NCBI RefSeq assembly: GCF_051020985.1
Contig: NW_027475134.1
Location: 2,914,001 to 2,978,000, forward strand
Origin: Nomia melanderi
Taxonomy: Eukaryota; Arthropoda; Insecta; Hymenoptera; Halictidae
Direction: 5' to 3'
DNA length: 64,000 nt
Positions 59,210 to 64,000 of this stretch are shown one piece after another. Within the stretch, counting starts at the first letter, position 1, and each line of letters starts with the position of its first letter. Under the pieces are notes generated by a model. That model searched no databases, was not told where the DNA came from, and saw only the letters and a list, made by a program, of their open reading frames with translations. The position numbers and the translations under genes were made by a program.

Positions 59210-60838
59210 GGTGATATCTCGGGTGCTATTAGAGATAGCGCAATAAACCAAAGTGAATTATCTGCAGGAGGCCCTGGCGCATGAATCTGTGCAACGGGAA
59301 CGACCTCGGAGCACCAGGGGCCGAGAAAACCACCGTCACGTGGGGCAGGACACTCAGGGTCAGTGAAAAATCCAATATATATATGGTGATATCTCGGGTG
59401 CTATTACAGATACCGCAATAAATCAAAGTGCATTGTCTGTAGGAGACCCTGGCGCATGAACCTGTGCAGCGGGAACGACCTCGGACCACCAGGGGCCGAG
59501 AAAACGACCGTCTCATGGGGCCGGACGCTCAGGGTCAGGGAAAAATCCAATATATAGGTGGTGATATCTCGGGTGCTATTACAGATAGCGCAATAAATCA
59601 AAGTGCATTGTCTGTAGGAGACCCTGGCGCATGAACCTGTCCAGCGGGAACGACCTCGGACCACCAGGGGCCGAGAAAACCACAGTCTCATGGGGCCGTT
59701 CACTCAGGGTCAGGGAAAATTCCAATATATATCTGGTGATATCTCTGGTGCTATTACAGATAGCGCAATAAATCAAAGTGCATTGTCTGTAGGAGGCCCT
59801 GGCGCATGAATCTGTGCAGCGGGAACGACCTCGGACCACCAGGGGCCGAGAAAACCACAGTCTCATGGGGCCGGACACTCAGGGTCAGGGGAAAATCCAA
59901 TATATATCTGGTGATATGTCGGGTGCTATTACAGATAGCGCAATAAATCAAAGTGCATTGTCTGTAGGAGGCCCTGGCGCATGAACTTGTGCAGCGGGAA
60001 CGTTCTCGGACCTCCAGGGGCCGAGAAAACCACAGTCTCATGGGGCCGGACACTCAGGGTCAGGGGAAAATCCAATATATATCTGCTGATATCTCGGGTG
60101 CTATTAGAGATAGCGCAATAAACCAAAGTGAATTATCTGCAGGAGGCCCTGGCGCATGAATCTGTGCAACGGGAACGACCTCGGACCACCAGGGGCCAAG
60201 AAAACGACAGTCTCATGGGGCCGGATACTCAGGGTCAGGGGAAAATGCAATATAGATCTGGTGATATCTCGGGTGCTATTACAGATAGCGCAATAAATCA
60301 AAGTGCATTGTCTGTAGGAGGCCCTGGCGCATGAATCTGGCCAGCGGGAACGACCTCGGAACACCAGGGGCCGAGAAAACCACCGTCTCATGGGGCAGGA
60401 CACTCAGGGTCAGTGAAAAATCCAATATATATCTGGTGATATCTCGGGTGCTATTACAGATAGCGCAATAAATCAAAGTGCATTGTCTGTAGGAGACCCT
60501 GGCGCATGAACCTGTGCAGCGGGAACGACCTCGGACCACCAGGGGCCGAGAAAACGACCGTCTCATGGGGCCGGACTTTCAGGGTCGGTGTAAAATCCAG
60601 TATATATCTGGTGATATCTCGGGTGCTATTAGAGATAGCGCAATAAACCAAAGTGAATTATCTGCAGGAGGCCCTGGCGCATGAATCTGTGCAGCGGGAA
60701 CGACCTCGGACCACCAGGGGCCGAGAAAACCACCGTCTCATGGGGCCGGACACTCAGGGTCAGTGAAAAATCCAATATATATCTGGTGATATCTCGGGTG
60801 CTATTACAGATAGCGCAATAAATCAAAGTGCATTGTCT
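59210..60838. repeat. Block D10 copy 3 and mixed units
   Basis: D10 with all monomers, then GGCCAAGAAAACGAC with GGGGAAAATGCAATATAG near 60,240, a GGCAGGACACTC unit, a TTTCAGGGTCGGTG unit of the 10.86-kb type (near 60,571, with AATCCAGTATATATC), and standard units leading into D9. Confidence 0.8.
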
Positions 60839-62442
60839 GTAGGAGGCCCTGGCGCATGAATCTGTGCAGCGGGAACGTCCTCGGACCTCCAGGGGCCGAG
60901 ACAACGACCGTCTCATGGGGCCGGACACTCAGGGTCAGGGTAAAATCCAATATATATCTGGTGATATCTCGGGTGCTATTACAGATAGCGCAATAAATCA
61001 ATGTGCATTGTCTGTAGGAGGCCCAGGCGCATGAATCTGTTCAGCGGGAACGACCTCGGACGACCAGGGGCCGAGAAAACCACAGTCTCATGGGGCCGGA
61101 CACTCAGGGTCAGGGGAAAATCCAATATATATCTGGTGATATCTCGGGTGCTATTAGAGATAGCGCAATAAACCAAAGTGAATTATCTGCAGGAGGCACT
61201 GGCGCATGAATCTGTGCAACGGGAACGACCTCGGACCACCAGGGGCCGAGAAAACCACAGTCTCATGGGGCCGGACACTCAGGGTCAGGGGAAAATCCAA
61301 TATATATCTGGTGATATCTCGGGTGCTATTAGAGATAGCGCAATAAATCAAAGTGCATTGTCTGTAGGAGGCCCTGGCGCATGAATCTGTGCAGCGGGAA
61401 GGACCTCGGAACACCAGGGGCCGAGAAAACCACCGTCACATGGGGCAGGACACTCAGGGTCAGTGAAAAATCCAATATATATATGGTGATATCTCGGGTG
61501 CTATTACAGATACCGCAATAAATCAAAGTGCATTGTCTGTAGGAGACCCTGGCGCATGAACCTGTGCAGCGGGAACGACCTCGGACCACCAGGGGCCGAG
61601 AAAACGACCGTCTCATGGGGCCGGACGCTCAGGGTCAGGGAAAAATCCAATATATAGGTGGTGATATCTCGGGTGCTATTACAGATAGCGCAATAAATCA
61701 AAGTGCATTGTCTGTAGGAGACACTGGCGCATGAACCTGTGCAGCGGGAACGACCTCGGACCACCAGGGGCCGAGAAAACCACAGTCTCATGGGGCCGGA
61801 CACTCAGGGTCAGGGAAAAATCCAATATATATCTGGTGATATCTCGGGTGCTATTACAGATAGCGCAATAAACCAAAGTGAATTATCTGCAGGAGGCCCT
61901 GGCGCATGAATCTGTGCAGCGAGAACGACCTCGGACCACCAGGGGCCGAGAAAACTACCGTCTCATGGGGCCGGTCAGTCAGGGTCAGTGAAAAATCCAA
62001 TATATATCTGCTGATATCTCGGCTGCTATTACAGATAGCGCAATAAATCAAAGTGCATTGTCTGTAGGAGGCCCTGGCGCATGAATCTGTGCAGCGGGAT
62101 CGACCTCGGAGCACCAGGGGCGAGACAACCACCTTCTCATGGTGCCGGAAACTCAGGGTCAGGGAAAAATCCAATATATATCTGGTGATATCTCGGGTCC
62201 TATTACAGATAGCGCAATAAATCAAAGTGCATTACCTGTAGGAGGCCCTGGCGCATGAATCTGTGCAGCGGGAACGTCCTCGGACCTCCAGGGGCCGAGA
62301 AAACCACAGTCTCATGGGGCCGGACACTCAGGGTCAGGGGAAAATCCAATATATATCTGGTGATATCTCAGGTGCTATTAGAGATAGCGCAATAAACCAA
62401 AGTGAATTATCTGCAGGAGGCCCTGGCGCATGAATCTGTGCA
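60839..62442. repeat. Block D9 copy 3
   Basis: Third copy of the 1.56-kb block of 3,779 and 50,513. It has GCGGGATCGACC before the GGCGAGACAACC deletion near 62,095 where the 51-kb copy has GCGGGAACGACC, and GATATCTCAGG near 62,366. Confidence 0.88.
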
Positions 62443-64000
62443 GCGGGAACGACCTCGGACCACCAGGGGCCGAGAAAACCACAGTCTCATGGGGCCGGAC
62501 ACTCAGGGTCTGGGGAAAATGCAATATATATCTGGTGATATCTCGGGTTCTATTACAGATAGCGAAATAAATCAAAGTGCATTGTCTGTAGGAGGCCCTG
62601 GCGCATGAATCTGTGCAGCGGGATCGACCTCGGACCACCAGGGGCCGAGAAAACCACCGTCTCATGGGGCCGGGCACTCAGGGTCAGGGCAAAATCCAAT
62701 ATATATCTGGTGATATCTCGGGTGCTATTAGAGATAGCGCAATAAACCAAAGTGTATTATCTGCAGGAGGCCCTGGCGCATGAATGTGTGCAGCGGAAAC
62801 GACCTCGGACCACCAGGGGCCGAGAAAATCGCAGTCTCATGGGGCCGGACACTCAGGGTCAGGGAAAAATCCAATACATATCTGGTGATATCTCGGGCGC
62901 TATTAGAGATAGCGCAATAAACCAAAGTGAATTATCTGCAGGAGGCCCTGGCGCATGAATCTGTGCAGCGGGAACGACCTCGGTCCACCAGGGGCCGAGA
63001 AAACCACCGTCTCATGGGGCTGGACACTCAGGGTGAGGGAAATATCCAATATATATCTGGTGATATCTCGGGTGCTATTACAGATAGCGCAATAAATCAA
63101 AGTGCATTGTCAGTAGGAGGCCGTGGCGCATGAATCTGGGCAGCGGGAACGACCTCGGACCACCAGGGGCCGAGAAGACCACCGTCTCATGGGGCCGGCC
63201 ACTCAGGGTCAGGGGAAAATCCAATATATATCTGGTGATATCTCGGGTGCTATTAGAGATAGCGCAATAAGCCAAAGGGAATTATCTGCAGGACGCCCTG
63301 GCGCATGCATCTGTGCAGCGGGAACGACCTAGGACCACCAGGGGCCGAGAAAACCACCGTCTCATGGGGCCGGACACTCAGGGTAAGGGAAAAATCCAAT
63401 ATATATCTGGTGATATCTCGGGTGCTATTAGAGATAGCGCAATAAACGAAACTGAATTATCTGCAGGAGGCCCTGGCGCATGAATCTGTGCAGCGGGAAC
63501 GACCTCGGACCACCAGGGGCCGAGAAAACCACCGTCTCATGGGGCCGGACACTCAGGGTAAGGGAAAAATCCAATATATATCTGGTGATATCTCGGGTGC
63601 TATTACAGATAGCGCAATAAATCAAACTGCATTGTCTGTAGGAGGCCCTGGCGCATGAATCTGTGCAGCGGGAACGACCTCGGACCACCAGGGGCCGAGA
63701 AAACTACCGTCTCATGGGGCCGGACACTCAGGGTCAGGGAAAAATCCAATATATATCAGGTGATATCTCGGGTGCTATTATAGATAGCGCAATAAACCAA
63801 AGTGAGTTATCTGTAGGAGGCCCTGGCGCATGAATCTGTGCAGCGGGAACGACCTCGGACCTCCAGGGGCCGAGAAAACCACCGTCCCGAGGGGCCGGAC
63901 ACTTAGGATCAGTGAGAAATCCAATATATATCTGGTGATATCTCGGGTGCTATTACAGATAGCGCAATAAATCAAAGTGAATTATCTGCAGGAGGCCCTG
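62443..64000. repeat. Right end: units shared with the 1.5-3.1 kb region
   Basis: A GGGTCTGGGG unit like that near 3,000 is followed by units that match 1,819-2,500 at offset about 60,909 (GGCGCTATTAG, CGGTCCACC, GAAATATCC, CAGTAGGAGGCCGTGG, GAGAAGACC, CCTAGGACC). The last units, with GGGTAAGGG, GAGTTATCTG and ACCGTCCCGAGGGG, resemble 12,970-13,180 and 1,490-1,600. The array continues past the window end in mid-monomer. Confidence 0.83.

Larger units (their letters stand above)
1..64000. repeat. Tandem satellite array, ~175-bp monomer, about 366 copies
   Basis: The whole window is a head-to-tail array of a ~175-bp monomer. Starts of the GTCTCATGGGG anchor fall at 1, 175, 350, 525, 700 and so on, with 174-, 176- and 177-bp units as rare exceptions. 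Every monomer runs through the same order of blocks: anchor, CACTCAGGGT, an A-tract, an AT run, GATATCTCGGG, a GCTATTA dyad, GCGCAATAAA, a GTCTGTAGG or ATCTGCAGG block, CCCTGGCGCATGAA, GCAGCGGGAACG and the CTCGG/CCGAG dyad. No copy is inverted and nothing interrupts the array. The monomer is close to the length of nucleosomal DNA plus linker, as in several known centromeric satellites. That centromeric role is inference; the family is not one I recognise. An EcoRV site (GATATC) lies in almost every unit, so digestion should give a 175-bp ladder. Confidence 0.98.

Noticed and set aside
4796..62225. Longer minus-strand frames of 123 residues (for example 4,796-5,167, 8,293-8,664, 51,528-51,899, 61,854-62,225)
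   Set aside because: Each contains one 174-bp monomer. The lost base lets the frame run through an extra unit. Length is explained by the indel, not by selection.
1668..63332. Plus-strand open frames of about 68 residues beginning at ATGAATTA- or ATGCATTG-like positions
   Set aside because: They arise only in monomers where AAATC/AAACC and GAATTATC variants open the frame across the unit, overlap the minus-strand frames, and follow monomer class rather than any gene-like pattern.
244..63975. Hundreds of minus-strand open frames of 65, 95 or 99 residues starting about every 175 bp
   Set aside because: They are one frame of the repeat seen again and again. 175 is one more than a multiple of three, so successive copies fall in successive frames and overlap each other. 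They end at the same place in each monomer, show no sign of constraint, and match no protein family I know.
1..64000. CRISPR array
   Set aside because: The period is regular but there are no short repeats alternating with unique spacers; the whole 175-bp unit is repetitive.
1..64000. Ribosomal DNA spacer or other gene-linked tandem repeat
   Set aside because: No rRNA, histone or other gene sequence appears anywhere in the window, so there is nothing to link the repeat to.

Overview
This window is one uninterrupted tandem satellite array with no gene in it. From the first base to the last it consists of about 366 head-to-tail copies of a monomer of about 175 bp. I take the unit as starting at the conserved GTCTCATGGGG; it is about 53% GC and ends in CCGAGAAAACC. 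All copies lie in the same orientation. I found no inserted transposon, no unique sequence longer than part of one monomer, and no RNA gene. A 64-kb array of nucleosome-sized monomers with layered higher-order repeats points to a eukaryotic chromosome, most likely a centromeric or pericentromeric block. I do not recognise the satellite family and cannot name the species.

The array has three domains. From 1 to about 27,185 it is well homogenised and built from overlapping block duplications: a 28-monomer period at 1/4,902, a three-monomer cassette spaced 1,224 bp apart at 4.9-8.5 kb, a 4-5 kb duplication (9.2-14.0 kb against 15.8-20.1 kb), and a 19-monomer duplication (20.7-23.3 kb against 24.0-26.7 kb) that contains 525-bp and 875-bp tandem units. 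From about 27,185 to 36,660 the monomers are visibly more diverged. Eight of them carry an alternative 55-bp segment, and many carry an ACTGTCAGGG variant. From about 36,660 to 64,000 the array is homogenised again, with 1,750-bp (10-mer), 877-bp (5-mer) and 700-bp (4-mer) higher-order units. A 1.56-kb block recurs at 3.8, 50.5 and 60.8 kb.

The many short open frames on both strands are a by-product of the repeat. Since 175 leaves remainder 1 on division by 3, every frame is cycled and the same 65- or 99-residue frames reappear every 175 bp, with longer ones only where a base is lost. The plus strand has one coding-like curiosity: AGGAGG, nine bases, ATG, then a 46-codon frame containing a P-loop-like string, once per typical monomer. 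I judge it to be coincidence but record it.

Nothing here works as a gene set. The biology is in the array: how its units were duplicated, deleted and hybridised, and whether its two dyads and weak CENP-B-box resemblance relate to centromere function. All identities were judged by eye. Block edges are good to a few bases where a diagnostic difference is stated and otherwise to about one monomer.
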